64,000 bases of DNA from Priestia iocasae (GTDB taxonomy: Bacteria > Bacillota > Bacilli > Bacillales > Bacillaceae_H). The stretch covers positions 62,001 to 126,000 of the forward strand of contig NZ_JAFBFC010000004.1 of assembly GCF_016909075.1 (NCBI RefSeq), read 5' to 3'. The translations under genes were made by a program, and so were the position numbers. Shown here one piece after another: positions 8,969 to 17,195 of this stretch (positions within the stretch are counted from its first letter, which is position 1; every line of letters starts with the position of its first letter). The notes under the pieces are model-generated. The model did no database searches and was not told the DNA's origin. It worked only from the letters and a program-made list of their open reading frames with translations.

Positions 8969-9520
8969 ATGCAAAGGGTCTATACCGAGAGATTACTATT
9001 GAGAGAATGGAAGGAGACTGATTTTAAAGATTTATATGAGTATGCAAAAAGTGATTTGGTTGGACCAAACGCAGGTTGGAAACCACATCAAGATGAAAAT
9101 GAAAGCAAAGAAATTATTCAATTGTTTATTGAAAGCAAAGACACCTATGCAATAGAACTATGTTCAGAAAATAAGGTTATCGGCGGAATAGGACTTCATG
9201 AGAGAAAGACAGATGAAACTATATCACACTTAAGACAAAAAGAAATTGGGTATGTATTAAATCCAAAATATTGGGGAAGCGGATTTGTTCCTGAAGCGGT
9301 AAACGGCTTGCTTAAATTCGGTTTTGAAGAATTAAACTTAGATTTAATTTGGTGCGGACATTATGATTTTAATCATAATTCTAAAAGGGTTAATGAAAAG
9401 TGCGGATTTAAATACAGATTTGATAAAAGAGTGGTATTGGATCGATTAGACAGTAAAGAAGTCACTTGTCTTTATTATAATATTTCTAAAACAGAATTTC
9501 AGGCTGCTTCGAATATGTAA
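8969..9520 (+). CDS. GNAT-family N-acetyltransferase (RimJ/RimL type)
   Basis: The 183-residue protein opens with the RimJ/RimL signature TERLLLREWKETDF and has the acetyl-CoA pocket region (EIGYVLNPKYWGSGFVPEA near residue 89) and the C-terminal NxxSxRVxEKCGF-like element (NSKRVNEKCGFKY). It probably acetylates a protein N-terminus or a small amine; the substrate is not predictable. The ATG follows AAAAGGGG. It is a single-gene unit between the HAD gene and a terminator at 9562. Confidence 0.9.
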   Translation: MQRVYTERLLLREWKETDFKDLYEYAKSDLVGPNAGWKPHQDENESKEIIQLFIESKDTYAIELCSENKVIGGIGLHERKTDETISHLRQKEIGYVLNPKYWGSGFVPEAVNGLLKFGFEELNLDLIWCGHYDFNHNSKRVNEKCGFKYRFDKRVVLDRLDSKEVTCLYYNISKTEFQAASNM

Positions 9521-9561
9521 AAGATTAGAAAATAAGCAGAAATACTTGGTTCAAGAATGCT

Positions 9562-9590
9562 AAAAGCACTGCGATTTACAGTGCTTTTTC
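9562..9590 (+). terminator. Rho-independent terminator
   Basis: Perfect 10-bp stem AAAAGCACTG / CAGTGCTTTT with a 7-base loop and a T tail. It lies 42 bp after the acetyltransferase gene; the A and T flanks make it bidirectional. The rest of 9521-9796 shows no supported gene. Confidence 0.8.
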
Positions 9591-9796
9591 GATTGCTAAT
9601 TTATAAGAGAGAAAACGTAATTCAATACGTAACTTGTTTTGGTTTTTGTTTGGTTGACTATTAGATAAAACCATCATGAAACGATTAATATGAGCTCTTT
9701 TTATAAGAAGAAACTGCAATCTAGTAAAGGCCTTAATAATAACGAGTAAAACCGGGCTAGTAATAGGCCTAGAACCTAGAGGAGAAGGGATTTTCA

Positions 9797-10363
9797 ATGG
9801 GAGAAAGAAATACGTGCAAAGTGATTGGAATAGCGGGTGGGTCTGGCAGCGGCAAAACGACGTTCTGTCACGCGTTAGCAACAAGTCTGAAGGGGTTAAG
9901 AGTGAGGACGCTATCGACCGATGATTATTTTAAAGAAGTCAAACCAAGCGTACATGCACCATACAATGGAAAGGTATATGCTGATTACGATCATCCGAAC
10001 TCTGTTGATATGGATAAGCTAAATCAAGATATCTGTTATCTTACTTCGTCTGGAATGGTGGATGTGTTACTTATTGAAGGATTGATGGTTTTATATGTTC
10101 AGAAACTAAGAGAAAAGCTGGATTTGAAAGTGTTTGTTGATTGCCCATCTGACGAACGATTGGTCAGGAGACTAAGGCGAGATATGCATGAAGAATCCTT
10201 TCGTGATATTTCTTCAGAGTATTTAGATCTTGTTAGACACCGCCATCACGAATTTGTGGAACCGACAAAATGGCATGCTGATATTATCCTAAATGGCTCC
10301 AACCCAACCGAAACGTCAATTGCTGTTGTTCGGGAATGGATCTTAAGTCATTTACGTGTATGA
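9797..10363 (+). CDS. Uridine kinase-like P-loop kinase
   Basis: The 188-residue protein begins with a Walker A loop, GIAGGSGSGKTTF, at about residues 11-23. It has the uridine kinase/phosphoribulokinase pattern: STDDYFK near 45, YADYDHPNSVD near 61, LLIEGLMVL near 96 and the R-x-x-R-R-x-R-R-D lid near 117. It is shorter than canonical Udk (about 210) and may phosphorylate uridine, cytidine or another small alcohol. The ATG follows AGAGGAGAAGGG. It is flanked by non-coding DNA on both sides. Confidence 0.85.
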   Translation: MGERNTCKVIGIAGGSGSGKTTFCHALATSLKGLRVRTLSTDDYFKEVKPSVHAPYNGKVYADYDHPNSVDMDKLNQDICYLTSSGMVDVLLIEGLMVLYVQKLREKLDLKVFVDCPSDERLVRRLRRDMHEESFRDISSEYLDLVRHRHHEFVEPTKWHADIILNGSNPTETSIAVVREWILSHLRV

Positions 10364-10375
10364 TGTAGTGATGGG

Positions 10376-10427
10376 CTTTTCTTATTAATTGAGGGGCTGA
10401 TAAGAAAAAGGAATGAAAATCCTTTTT
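10376..10427 (+). terminator. Two overlapping hairpins ending in a T-run
   Basis: The hairpin AAAAAGGA (10405-10412) / TCCTTTTT (10420-10427) is a standard terminator. A second perfect 10-bp stem, CTTTTCTTAT (10376-10385) / ATAAGAAAAG (10400-10409), shares bases 10405-10409 with it, so the two cannot form together. Confidence 0.65.
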
Positions 10428-10505
10428 ATGTTATTTCAACCAAAAAAGAATGGATAAATAAGAGCGAATGTTCTATATTGTTAATAGAAAACGAAGGGGG
10501 AGAGT

Positions 10506-11078
10506 ATGATGCGACCTAGTTTAACGAAAGAAATGATGGTAAAAGACTTTACAAACTTTTATTGGTTAAAGGAGGAGCTACAAGCTTTTTGTAGAGAACA
10601 TGGAATGAGCAGTTCAGGTTCAAAGCTTGAACTTACCAAGAGAATTGAAACATTCCTTACAACTGGAGAACGAACAAAACCTGCTCGTAAATCTAACAAT
10701 CAAAAACGAGCAGCATTATCTGCAGACTTAAGCCTGGATACTGTTATCACAGAAAATCACCGGTGTAGTCAACAAGCCAGAGCTTTTTTTAACGAAGTCA
10801 TTGGGCCAACGTTTCATTTTTCTACCTATATTCAGACCTATTTTAAAGAGAATGTTGGAAAAACATACCGTGATGCTGTCGCTGCTTGGTATGAAGAGGA
10901 AAAGAGAAAAAAACAACCAACGTATAAAAACGAGATCGCCCCACAATTTGAATACAATCAGTTCATTCGTGACTTCTTTGCAGATCCTAAAAATAAAGGG
11001 AAAAGTCGAGCGGTGGCAATTGAATCATGGAACATCATAAAAAATCTACCCGGAAGTAATAAGTACATATCAAAATAA
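10506..11078 (+). CDS. SAP-domain protein with C-terminal DUF6434-like domain
   Basis: The 190-residue protein has an N-terminal SAP motif (LKEELQAFCREHGMSSSGSK followed by LELTKRIETFL, about residues 17-50), a helix-extended loop-helix fold that binds DNA. A basic linker (about 56-72) joins it to a domain of about 110 residues with the pattern ITENHRCSQQARAFFNEVIG and two F-x-x-x-I/F-R-D/T-F/Y-F repeats, matching the DUF6434 group as I recall it. Two tandem ATGs occur at 10506 and 10509 after GAAGGGGGAGAG; either could be used. Function is unknown; nucleoid or DNA binding is inferred. Confidence 0.75.
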   Translation: MMRPSLTKEMMVKDFTNFYWLKEELQAFCREHGMSSSGSKLELTKRIETFLTTGERTKPARKSNNQKRAALSADLSLDTVITENHRCSQQARAFFNEVIGPTFHFSTYIQTYFKENVGKTYRDAVAAWYEEEKRKKQPTYKNEIAPQFEYNQFIRDFFADPKNKGKSRAVAIESWNIIKNLPGSNKYISK

Positions 11079-11212
11079 CATGAGCCACTCTTTAATACCA
11101 TCATTTGTATGTGGAATGACAGATACTTACGATAGTTTACGTATGTAAAAATTTACCACTTAGATTTTTTATTGTGTTTATAATCAGCAAGTGCAATAAG
11201 AGGGGGGAAGTT

Positions 11213-11440
11213 TTGTTAGCAACTCAAAAAAATCTAGATAAAAAAGATACTAATGGAAAAGCAGTAGGTTCGTTACTAATAGGCATCCTATACTTTTCTT
11301 GGTACATACTAAATGGTTTTTCATATTTTTGTAGCTTTTCTACATCTGCTTTTGAGTTTAAAAACGGTTTTCGCTTTCCAATCACCATCACATCTTTATC
11401 TTCAATAGGGTTTGATAAAAAGTGTAGGGTGTAACTCCAA
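11213..11440. pseudogene. Decayed gene fragments on both strands
   Basis: On the plus strand, a GAGGGGGG site is followed by a TTG at 11213 and a start that reads like a DUF4190-type small membrane protein (NGKAVGSLLIGI), but the similarity stops after about 25 residues. On the minus strand, roughly 11270-11430, a protein-like stretch (NPIEDKDVMVIGKRKPF, then FSMYQEKYRMP) has no start and no family I recognise. The two pieces abut, as if two truncated genes were joined by a deletion. Neither is likely to make a working product. Confidence 0.35.
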
Positions 11441-11449
11441 ATCTTATAG

Positions 11450-11956
11450 TCAAAGAGTTTTATAATAAAAAATAGTAGCGTGCAATTCTCCGTTTGCTGA
11501 CCGAGCATAATTAGGGATTTTACCGGCTTGACAATAACCAATTGAAGAATAAAGAAGATTTGAAGGATCTCCTTCGCGCGTGTCGAGAACAATTAATGTC
11601 TTTCCTTCGTATTGAGCACGTTCTTCAGCTTTCTTCATTAGATAGCGACCAATTCCGTTACGTCGATAGTTTGGATGAGTCATTAGTTTGGCAATTTCAA
11701 CTCGATGACTACCGTTTTGCTTTGTACATAGATGTAACTGGACAGTACCAGCTATTTGGTTGTTGATCTTTGCGACAAACAGAAGAACGTCAGAACGTCC
11801 TACACTTCTCCAATAATCATATGCATCCGCTAGTTGTAATCCTGGTAGAAAACCAATTGATGCACCAGCCTCTACGACTTGTATTAACAGCTCAGACAGC
11901 TCATCAATGTGTTCTTCAATTGATTGTATTTGTTCAACCTTCACATCACTAATCAA
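11450..11956 (-). CDS. GNAT-family N-acetyltransferase
   Basis: The protein has the GNAT acetyl-CoA site VEIAKLMTHPNYRRNGIGRYLM (R-x-x-G-I-G, about residues 88-109) followed by the Leu-rich strand TLIVLDT and the terminal YSSIGYCQAGKIP motif. The chosen start is TTG at 11956, 8 bases after GAGG; the GTG at 11965 would lie within the ribosome binding site. This gives 168 residues. The substrate is unknown. Its long leader on the minus strand contains the inverted repeats at 12015-12081. Confidence 0.85.
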   Translation of the reverse strand: MISDVKVEQIQSIEEHIDELSELLIQVVEAGASIGFLPGLQLADAYDYWRSVGRSDVLLFVAKINNQIAGTVQLHLCTKQNGSHRVEIAKLMTHPNYRRNGIGRYLMKKAEERAQYEGKTLIVLDTREGDPSNLLYSSIGYCQAGKIPNYARSANGELHATIFYYKTL

Positions 11957-12014
11957 TATAATCACCTCAAGGAAATAGTTAGATTATGACTCCTTTTAAA
12001 CTACCCAACACCTA

Positions 12015-12081
12015 CCATTTTATTAAATGGATTGAAGGAGGGGCCATAAGCGTACCCGCTCGTTATGGATTAGGAAACCCC
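12015..12081. other. Structured, gene-free element (nested inverted repeats)
   Basis: Within the 408-base gap 11957-12364, a perfect hairpin CCATTT-TATT-AAATGG (12015-12030) is followed by a nested structure: GGGG (12040-12043) pairs with CCCC (12078-12081) around CCATAA / TTATGG (12044-12049 and 12063-12068). The rest of the gap shows no gene. It could be a leader RNA of the minus-strand acetyltransferase or a decayed regulatory element; no known riboswitch family is recognised. Confidence 0.35.
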
Positions 12082-12364
12082 TGCGGTTAGATAAGTTATT
12101 TTACCCTCAATATAACAAAGTTTTCCATATAATAATAGAAAAATAATGAGTTGTGCAAAAAGATGTGGCTAGGTGGATTTGAACTTGAAATGACATTGAA
12201 AATTTTCATTTCAAGAGCGAGAAGATATTGGCAGAGATTGTTACATAAAGTGATAGAAAGCTACTCTTAGATGAATAGGACAGGCTCCATGAAACGTAAG
12301 ATGGTAAGAAGACGAGTTGTTTCATTTGAATTTCAGATAAGCTTCTTGAAAGGAGCTGATTAGG

Positions 12365-12544
12365 TTGAGGTGGAACAAATATAAGCCTCTTATTATTTTA
12401 CTGTGTATTTCATTGCTGCTAACGATATTCGTTCATATGCTTCTTCACGTGAGAATCTACATTGTCTATAGCTTAGGGCTAGGGCCATTGCTGATTATGG
12501 TGGTGTTTGCTCTCGTCATTGTGACCCTGTATTTAAAAGGATAG
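12365..12544 (+). CDS. Small membrane protein (59 aa), unknown
   Basis: A TTG at 12365 preceded by AAAGGAGCTGATTAGG opens a 59-codon frame. The product starts MRWNKYKPLIILLCISLLLT and has two hydrophobic helices (about residues 8-25 and 35-57) with a short basic N-terminus. It is too short for many gene callers. The strong ribosome binding site and continuous hydrophobicity support it. No family is recognised. It converges on the HD-domain gene; a hairpin lies between them. Confidence 0.55.
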   Translation: MRWNKYKPLIILLCISLLLTIFVHMLLHVRIYIVYSLGLGPLLIMVVFALVIVTLYLKG

Positions 12545-12563
12545 GCACATACGGTTTCCTACA

Positions 12564-12592
12564 TAAAAAAGGAGCCAGATGTTAGCTCCTAA
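12564..12592 (-). terminator. Terminator for the HD-domain gene
   Basis: AGGAGC (12570-12575) and GCTCCT (12585-12590) form a stem followed, on the minus strand, by TTTTTT. The plus-strand side lacks a T-run. Confidence 0.65.
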
Positions 12593-12607
12593 ATTACATG
12601 TAGGTGT

Positions 12608-13246
12608 TTAGGATGAATGAGAAGGGTTATAAAGCTTATTCTTTATTGCATCTACATCTACACCGCCATCAACTAGCTTTGCTTCGGCTTCTTGTTCAAT
12701 AAGCGATTTTAATTGCTGCATAATGGGGTCAAACTGGACATGCTTATCCAGTAGGAAGCTCATTTCATGTTCAATCTCTAACCATGTAGAAAGATCAGCC
12801 TCATTATGCTGTATTTGAGCTTCTAACTTATCGAGGGCATTGGCAACTTTCGCTTCATAAGTTTCTTTTTGTTCAAACTCAAGCCAGAGCTCGTATAATT
12901 CTGTGCCCAATTCACTTCCTAACATATCTCGTATTCTTTCAATTGCTTTCATTTCGTTCGATGCTTTTTGCTCTTTTAATCTTTGGTTATCCAGGGTATC
13001 AAAGGCAGGAATATCTCCAGCTTCTGCTTCCACAAGATCATGGATAATGATCATCTTTAGTAATTTTGAGGTATGTATCTTTTGAGTTAAATACGGTTCG
13101 ATTAATACAGCCATTAACGAAACTCGCCACGTATGCTCTGCCACACTTTCTTGTCTCCCGTTTGATAACCAGCTATGACGCATTTCATGCTTTAGTTTTT
13201 CACCGAGTTTAATAACTTCTAGGATTTGCGTTAAATTTGGTTGCAT
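12608..13246 (-). CDS. HD-domain hydrolase (YfbR/HDDC2-like 5'-nucleotidase)
   Basis: The 212-residue protein has the HD metal-binding pattern of the 5'-deoxynucleotidase group: SVAEHTWRVSLMA near residue 34, IIHDLVEAEAGDIPAFD near 67 with the His-Asp pair, and an ALDKLEAQIQH helix near 136 with a conserved Asp. Such enzymes dephosphorylate dNMPs or similar nucleotides. The ATG at 13246 follows GGAGAAACC. It is encoded singly, convergent with the small membrane gene and downstream of the MocR regulator on the same strand. Confidence 0.85.
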   Translation of the reverse strand: MQPNLTQILEVIKLGEKLKHEMRHSWLSNGRQESVAEHTWRVSLMAVLIEPYLTQKIHTSKLLKMIIIHDLVEAEAGDIPAFDTLDNQRLKEQKASNEMKAIERIRDMLGSELGTELYELWLEFEQKETYEAKVANALDKLEAQIQHNEADLSTWLEIEHEMSFLLDKHVQFDPIMQQLKSLIEQEAEAKLVDGGVDVDAIKNKLYNPSHSS

Positions 13247-13311
13247 GGTTTCTCCTTTTTGTCGTGCTTTTTGCTTGTTCTTCTTTTATATGAACGTTTC
13301 AACATGTACTG

Positions 13312-14757
13312 TCATCCTATCATAGACTGAATACATGAGGCTAGCTGCTTCATGCCTTGCTCGATGCGCTCTTTACTTTCGTAGGAATACGACAACCTTA
13401 AGTACGAAGCATCACGCTCTTCGTAAATAGACCCAGGATTAATGAGTATGCCATTTTTTAAGGCCACGTCAAACAAACGATGTAGTGACAATTCCTTCTG
13501 TAAGCGAACCCATACGTAAAATGAGCCTGTCGGAACGCTCCATGTTGCAAAAGATGAGAAGTATGTATCTAATAAGTGAAGAAAATGAGCACGGCGCTCT
13601 TTTAGGGAGATTCGTACCCAGTTTACGTGCTCATTGTAATAGTCAGGACTAGATAACCACCTCTCCGCAACTGCTTGGGAGAGAGAGCTTGCTCCGTAAT
13701 CAACTTGCATTTTTAAATCGGCTAAACGATTAATGACCGTTTCTGGTCCAATAATCCACCCAATTCGAAGCCCCGGACTAACTAACTTTGACAAGCTACC
13801 TATATATAAAATGTTTCCAGATTGATCCATCGACTTCATCGTGGGTGGTGGAGGAGTATCAATCCACAATTCACGGTAAACATCATCTTCTACAATGGGC
13901 AGTTGAGAAGATTGGCACGCATGTACAATGTTTTGTCGCTGTTCCTCTGTATAAAGAAATCCTGTTGGATTATGAAAGGTTGGAATGGTATAAAATAGAC
14001 TTGCATTATGTTGTGCCTTTAGCTTTGCTAGGATAGAAGGGTTCTTCGCAATTTGATCAATAGGAACGTTATGCAATTGAACATTGGCTGACTGAAAGGC
14101 ATTGATTGAAAATACATAAGAAGGTGATTCCGCGAGAATAGAAGCTCGCTGCTTTAAAAGACCGCTTGCAATTAATTGAAATGCTTGAAGGGCACCTGAC
14201 ACAATTAAAACACTTGAAGGAGACGTGTGAATACCAAATGCTTGAACGTGTTTACAAACAGCTTGTCGAAGTTCAAGTGATCCTTTTGGCTCTTCATATC
14301 CTAAATGATGAGCTTCTATTTTTAAGTTTGATATAAGGTCGTTCATTGCGCCAATGGGAAGAAGTTCTTTGCCTAATTCACCTGTTCCTAAACGAATGAT
14401 AGAAGGAGAAAATTCAGCTTCATTGATTTTCTGAATAAGTGGCTTGCTTGGTTTGTATGTACTTTCGATTACATAGCTGTTCCAGTCAATTTCAGATTGA
14501 ATGACATTCCACGTGTTATTGACGACACGTGTTCCTTTTCCTTGTACACCTTCAATAAGACCTTCAGCCATTAATTCTTCGTATGCTTCCACGACGGTAC
14601 TTCGGTTTACATCTAACAATTGTGCAAGCTTCCGTTGAGAAGGTAATGTTGTGCCAATTGACCACTCACCAAGCCTAATCTTTTCTTTTAAAAGGTGCTT
14701 AATCTGTAAATAAAGTGGTATTTCACTCTTACGATTTAACTGCCACCCTTGCTTCAT
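13312..14757 (-). CDS. MocR/PdxR-type transcription regulator (GntR domain + aminotransferase-like domain)
   Basis: An N-terminal GntR winged helix (LYLQIKHLLKEKIRLGEW, then LPSQRKLAQLLDVNRSTVVEAYEEL, residues about 15-60) is joined to a class I aminotransferase-fold domain. The PLP Lys lies in YIGSLSKLVSPGLRIGW (near residue 312), with the NPTGF and EDDVYREL motifs upstream. The start is the ATG at 14757, 10 bases after AAAAAGGAG; the TTG at 14781 would put the ribosome binding site inside the gene. It gives 481 residues. Divergent transcription from a LysE-family exporter across a palindrome suggests it senses an amino compound and controls that exporter. Confidence 0.93.
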   Translation of the reverse strand: MKQGWQLNRKSEIPLYLQIKHLLKEKIRLGEWSIGTTLPSQRKLAQLLDVNRSTVVEAYEELMAEGLIEGVQGKGTRVVNNTWNVIQSEIDWNSYVIESTYKPSKPLIQKINEAEFSPSIIRLGTGELGKELLPIGAMNDLISNLKIEAHHLGYEEPKGSLELRQAVCKHVQAFGIHTSPSSVLIVSGALQAFQLIASGLLKQRASILAESPSYVFSINAFQSANVQLHNVPIDQIAKNPSILAKLKAQHNASLFYTIPTFHNPTGFLYTEEQRQNIVHACQSSQLPIVEDDVYRELWIDTPPPPTMKSMDQSGNILYIGSLSKLVSPGLRIGWIIGPETVINRLADLKMQVDYGASSLSQAVAERWLSSPDYYNEHVNWVRISLKERRAHFLHLLDTYFSSFATWSVPTGSFYVWVRLQKELSLHRLFDVALKNGILINPGSIYEERDASYLRLSYSYESKERIEQGMKQLASCIQSMIG

Positions 14758-14794
14758 CGTGTATTCACTCCTTTTTTTCAATGTAGCACACTAA

Positions 14795-14820
14795 ATTGGT
14801 TGGTTCAATAACCAACCAAT
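14795..14820. promoter_or_regulatory. Palindromic operator between MocR regulator and LysE exporter
   Basis: A perfect inverted repeat with 10-base arms, ATTGGTTGGT (14795-14804) and ACCAACCAAT (14811-14820), is separated by 6 bases. Each arm is itself a repeat of TTGGT. It lies 38 bases upstream of the regulator start and 63 bases before the exporter start, as expected for an operator controlling both. Confidence 0.6.
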
Positions 14821-14882
14821 TGGATGGTGACAAAAAAACGAAACGAATTAAAATAGGAAAAGAAAGAGAGGAGGAACATCAA

Positions 14883-15506
14883 ATGAATGGATTTATCCAC
14901 GGGTTTATACTTGCATTTGGTTTAATCTTACCAATGGGTGTTCAAAACCTATTTATTTTTAATCAAGGTCTTCAGCAACCTACATTTAAAAGAGCCATGC
15001 CAGCTGTTTTAACGGCTTCAACTTGTGACACAATTTTAATTGTTGTCTCTGTGTTTTCCCTTCATATTGTGGCTGATTTTTTTGAAAGTGTGCGTTCTAT
15101 TTTAGTCATCGGTGGAGCGTTGTTTTTACTGTATATGGGTTGGGTAATCTGGCATACACAATCGCCAGTAAGTGGTGATAAAACGCTTTTAACACCTAAA
15201 AAACAAATCGTCTTTGCTCTATCCGTGTCGCTTCTCAATCCGCATGCGCTGCTTGATACAATTGGCGTGATTGGCACAAATTCATTGATTTATACAAACG
15301 AAAAAATGTTGTTTATGCTTGGTACAATTATGGTGTCGTGGCTGTATTTCTTTCTTTTAGCCTTTGTCGGCCGAGTAATTGGACGACGAGATCCTCATCA
15401 ACGTTTTCAATGGTTGTTAGCAAGAGGTTCTGCGTTGACAATTTGGGGAATGGCGCTTTACATGGTCTTTTCTTCCATCAGTATGGAATATTCTCTCAGT
15501 CTATAA
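14883..15506 (+). CDS. LysE/ArgO-family amino acid exporter
   Basis: The 207-residue integral membrane protein has five to six hydrophobic helices and the LysE signature at the N-terminus (GFILAFGLILPMGVQNLFIFNQG). LysE proteins export basic or other amino acids. The ATG at 14883 follows GAGAGGAGGAACATCAA; an in-frame ATG at 14796 overlaps the palindromic operator and has no ribosome binding site. The divergent MocR regulator is the likely controller. Which amino acid is exported cannot be told from sequence. Confidence 0.9.
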   Translation: MNGFIHGFILAFGLILPMGVQNLFIFNQGLQQPTFKRAMPAVLTASTCDTILIVVSVFSLHIVADFFESVRSILVIGGALFLLYMGWVIWHTQSPVSGDKTLLTPKKQIVFALSVSLLNPHALLDTIGVIGTNSLIYTNEKMLFMLGTIMVSWLYFFLLAFVGRVIGRRDPHQRFQWLLARGSALTIWGMALYMVFSSISMEYSLSL

Positions 15507-15543
15507 TAAAATGATAAGAATAAAAGAAAAGGAGTAGAAATAA

Positions 15544-16125
15544 ATGACAGAATTTTTCGAACAAAACGTTGTATTAGAAAACAATCGAGTTAAGCTCGTG
15601 CCATTTTCAGAGGAACATCGAGAAGGATTGCTAGCGATTGCATGTGACGATTCAATTTGGACGTACATGGGGATGACGATGAAAGATGAGAAGGAGCTAG
15701 ATACATATATTGAGAATACGGTCTCAGAACGCAAAAGTGGGAAGTCTTATCCGTTTGTCATCATTGATAAAGAGACGAATGAGGTAGCGGGAAGTACACG
15801 ATTCGGAAACATTCACTTCCACAACATGCGCCTTGAAATTGGTTGGACATGGTACGGCAAAAAGTTTCAAGGAACAGGTCTTAATCATGCATGTAAATAT
15901 GCGCTATTAAGCTATGTGTTTGAAGAAATGACATTCAATCGTGTTCAGTTTAGCGCAGACTTAGAAAACATTCGCTCACAAAAAGCGATTTTAAAACTAG
16001 GAGCAACAAAAGAAGGGGTATTTCGTCATAATTATGTAGATGAACATGGCCAAAAGCGGGATGATGTGTATTTTAGTATTGTAGCAGATGAATGGGAGCG
16101 TTTGAAGAGAGAGGTTTTTCAGTGA
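15544..16125 (+). CDS. GNAT-family N-acetyltransferase (RimJ/RimL type)
   Basis: The 193-residue protein has the RimL-like opening LENNRVKLVPFSEEHREGLL, a central strand with EVAGSTRFGNI, the cofactor region EIGWTWYGKKFQGTGLN and the terminal NIRSQKAILKLGATKEGVFRHN motif typical of this group. The ATG follows AAAGGAG 9 bases upstream. It starts 38 bp after the exporter gene with no intervening terminator, so co-transcription is possible. The substrate is unknown. Confidence 0.9.
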   Translation: MTEFFEQNVVLENNRVKLVPFSEEHREGLLAIACDDSIWTYMGMTMKDEKELDTYIENTVSERKSGKSYPFVIIDKETNEVAGSTRFGNIHFHNMRLEIGWTWYGKKFQGTGLNHACKYALLSYVFEEMTFNRVQFSADLENIRSQKAILKLGATKEGVFRHNYVDEHGQKRDDVYFSIVADEWERLKREVFQ

Positions 16126-16318
16126 AAAGCTATCTTCCTTGGTTGTGATAGATATGAATGGAGTTTAAAAGAGTATTCATAATAGTTATGAGGAAGAGTG
16201 GTCTTACATACTTAGCTTCTTTTTGAATGCGAAAATTTTGTCGAAAATTGTTGGACGATAGAGTGTTGTGCTTACTCCTCTTTATACCCATAATGGATGA
16301 GCGGAGGTAGATAACATC

Positions 16319-16897
16319 ATGAAGAAAATCGTATTTATTTTTTTAGTGTTGTTACTTGGATTAGTTGCTTGTAATACGAAAGAAGTTAAAGAAGAAGTAG
16401 AGCAAGGTCAAGTAACACAGGAACAAACAAATGAAGAAGCAGAAGAAGCTGCACAAGGTGAGCAAGAAGAATCTAATATAGAAGTTGAAGAAGAACAGAT
16501 GGCTGAGGATACTGAAGAAACAGAAGAACAACTAAGTGAAGAGTTAGAAGAAAGTGTAGAGCAAGAAACATCAACAATAACGTCCGAACAAGAAGTAAAA
16601 GATATTATTGAATATTATGCAATAGGTGAAGCGGACAAACTAGTTAATATTTCGTTTGAAAATAGTGAAATTAAAGCAACAATTGACTTGGCCCAAGATC
16701 AGTTATTTTCCCCAAAAGATATAGCTGTTACAAGATACAGTCAGTTGTCAGATGAATTGTTATACCACGATGGCTGGGAGTTACTTACGATTACATACAC
16801 TAATATAGGTACAATCAGCATGAATCGCACAGAAAAAGAAACGAACGAGTACGGAGATTATTTTCCTACATTAAAAATTGAAGAAAGACTACAATGA
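16319..16897 (+). CDS. Lipoprotein with acidic, low-complexity N-terminal half
   Basis: The 192-residue protein has a lipoprotein signal peptide ending LLGLVAC (Cys near residue 18). About 75 very Glu-rich residues follow (roughly 24-98), then a folded-looking C-terminal domain of about 90 residues (VKDIIEYYAIGEADKLVNISFEN onward). The acidic stretch probably works as a flexible spacer between membrane and domain. No named family is recognised. The ATG follows GCGGAGGTAG. The gene stands alone and ends at a terminator. Confidence 0.75.
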   Translation: MKKIVFIFLVLLLGLVACNTKEVKEEVEQGQVTQEQTNEEAEEAAQGEQEESNIEVEEEQMAEDTEETEEQLSEELEESVEQETSTITSEQEVKDIIEYYAIGEADKLVNISFENSEIKATIDLAQDQLFSPKDIAVTRYSQLSDELLYHDGWELLTITYTNIGTISMNRTEKETNEYGDYFPTLKIEERLQ

Positions 16898-16899
16898 TA

Positions 16900-16930
16900 G
16901 AAAGCATCCTTTTAAGGGTGCTTTCTTTAT
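16900..16930 (+). terminator. Rho-independent terminator after the lipoprotein gene
   Basis: GAAAGCATCC pairs with GGGTGCTTTC (one G-T pair) across a short loop, followed by a T-rich tail. Confidence 0.8.
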
Positions 16931-17000
16931 ACAGAAAAGTTAATCAAACGATAAAAACAGAAATTTATTCGCAAGTTTATTTGATTCTATGATTGGAATC

Positions 17001-17195
17001 TTATTTTTTACAAGAGAATGAATAACTTAACGCCAATGTACCAACTTCAACTTGAGCGGTTCCACCAATTTTTTCGCAGCCTTCACTCGCCACTCGGATT
17101 TCTTTTGTATGAAAGTAGGAAGTGGCGCCGATGTTTCCGGCTACAGAAAGTAGAAGAGTCGTCACGATGATCACAAGTCCTTTTTTAACATTCAT
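17001..17195 (-). CDS. Small exported or membrane-anchored protein, unknown
   Basis: The 64-residue protein has an N-terminal hydrophobic segment (residues 7-25) after two Lys residues and a short C-terminal part with two Cys (GCEKIGG and SFSCKK) that could form a disulphide outside the cell. The ATG at 17195 follows AAAGGAGGTG with good spacing on the minus strand, which supports it as a real gene. No family is recognised. Confidence 0.65.
   Translation of the reverse strand: MNVKKGLVIIVTTLLLSVAGNIGATSYFHTKEIRVASEGCEKIGGTAQVEVGTLALSYSFSCKK

Noticed and set aside
11224-11592. 122-codon minus-strand frame overlapping the GNAT gene end
   Set aside because: Its first part is a shadow of the acetyltransferase; only the downstream piece looks protein-like and it is listed as a remnant.
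14758-14781. TTG-initiated longer form of the MocR regulator
   Set aside because: The ribosome binding site AAAAGGAG would then be inside the gene.
14796-14882. Longer N-terminus of the LysE exporter
   Set aside because: It would be translated from the palindromic operator, has no ribosome binding site, and adds a charged segment unlike the family.
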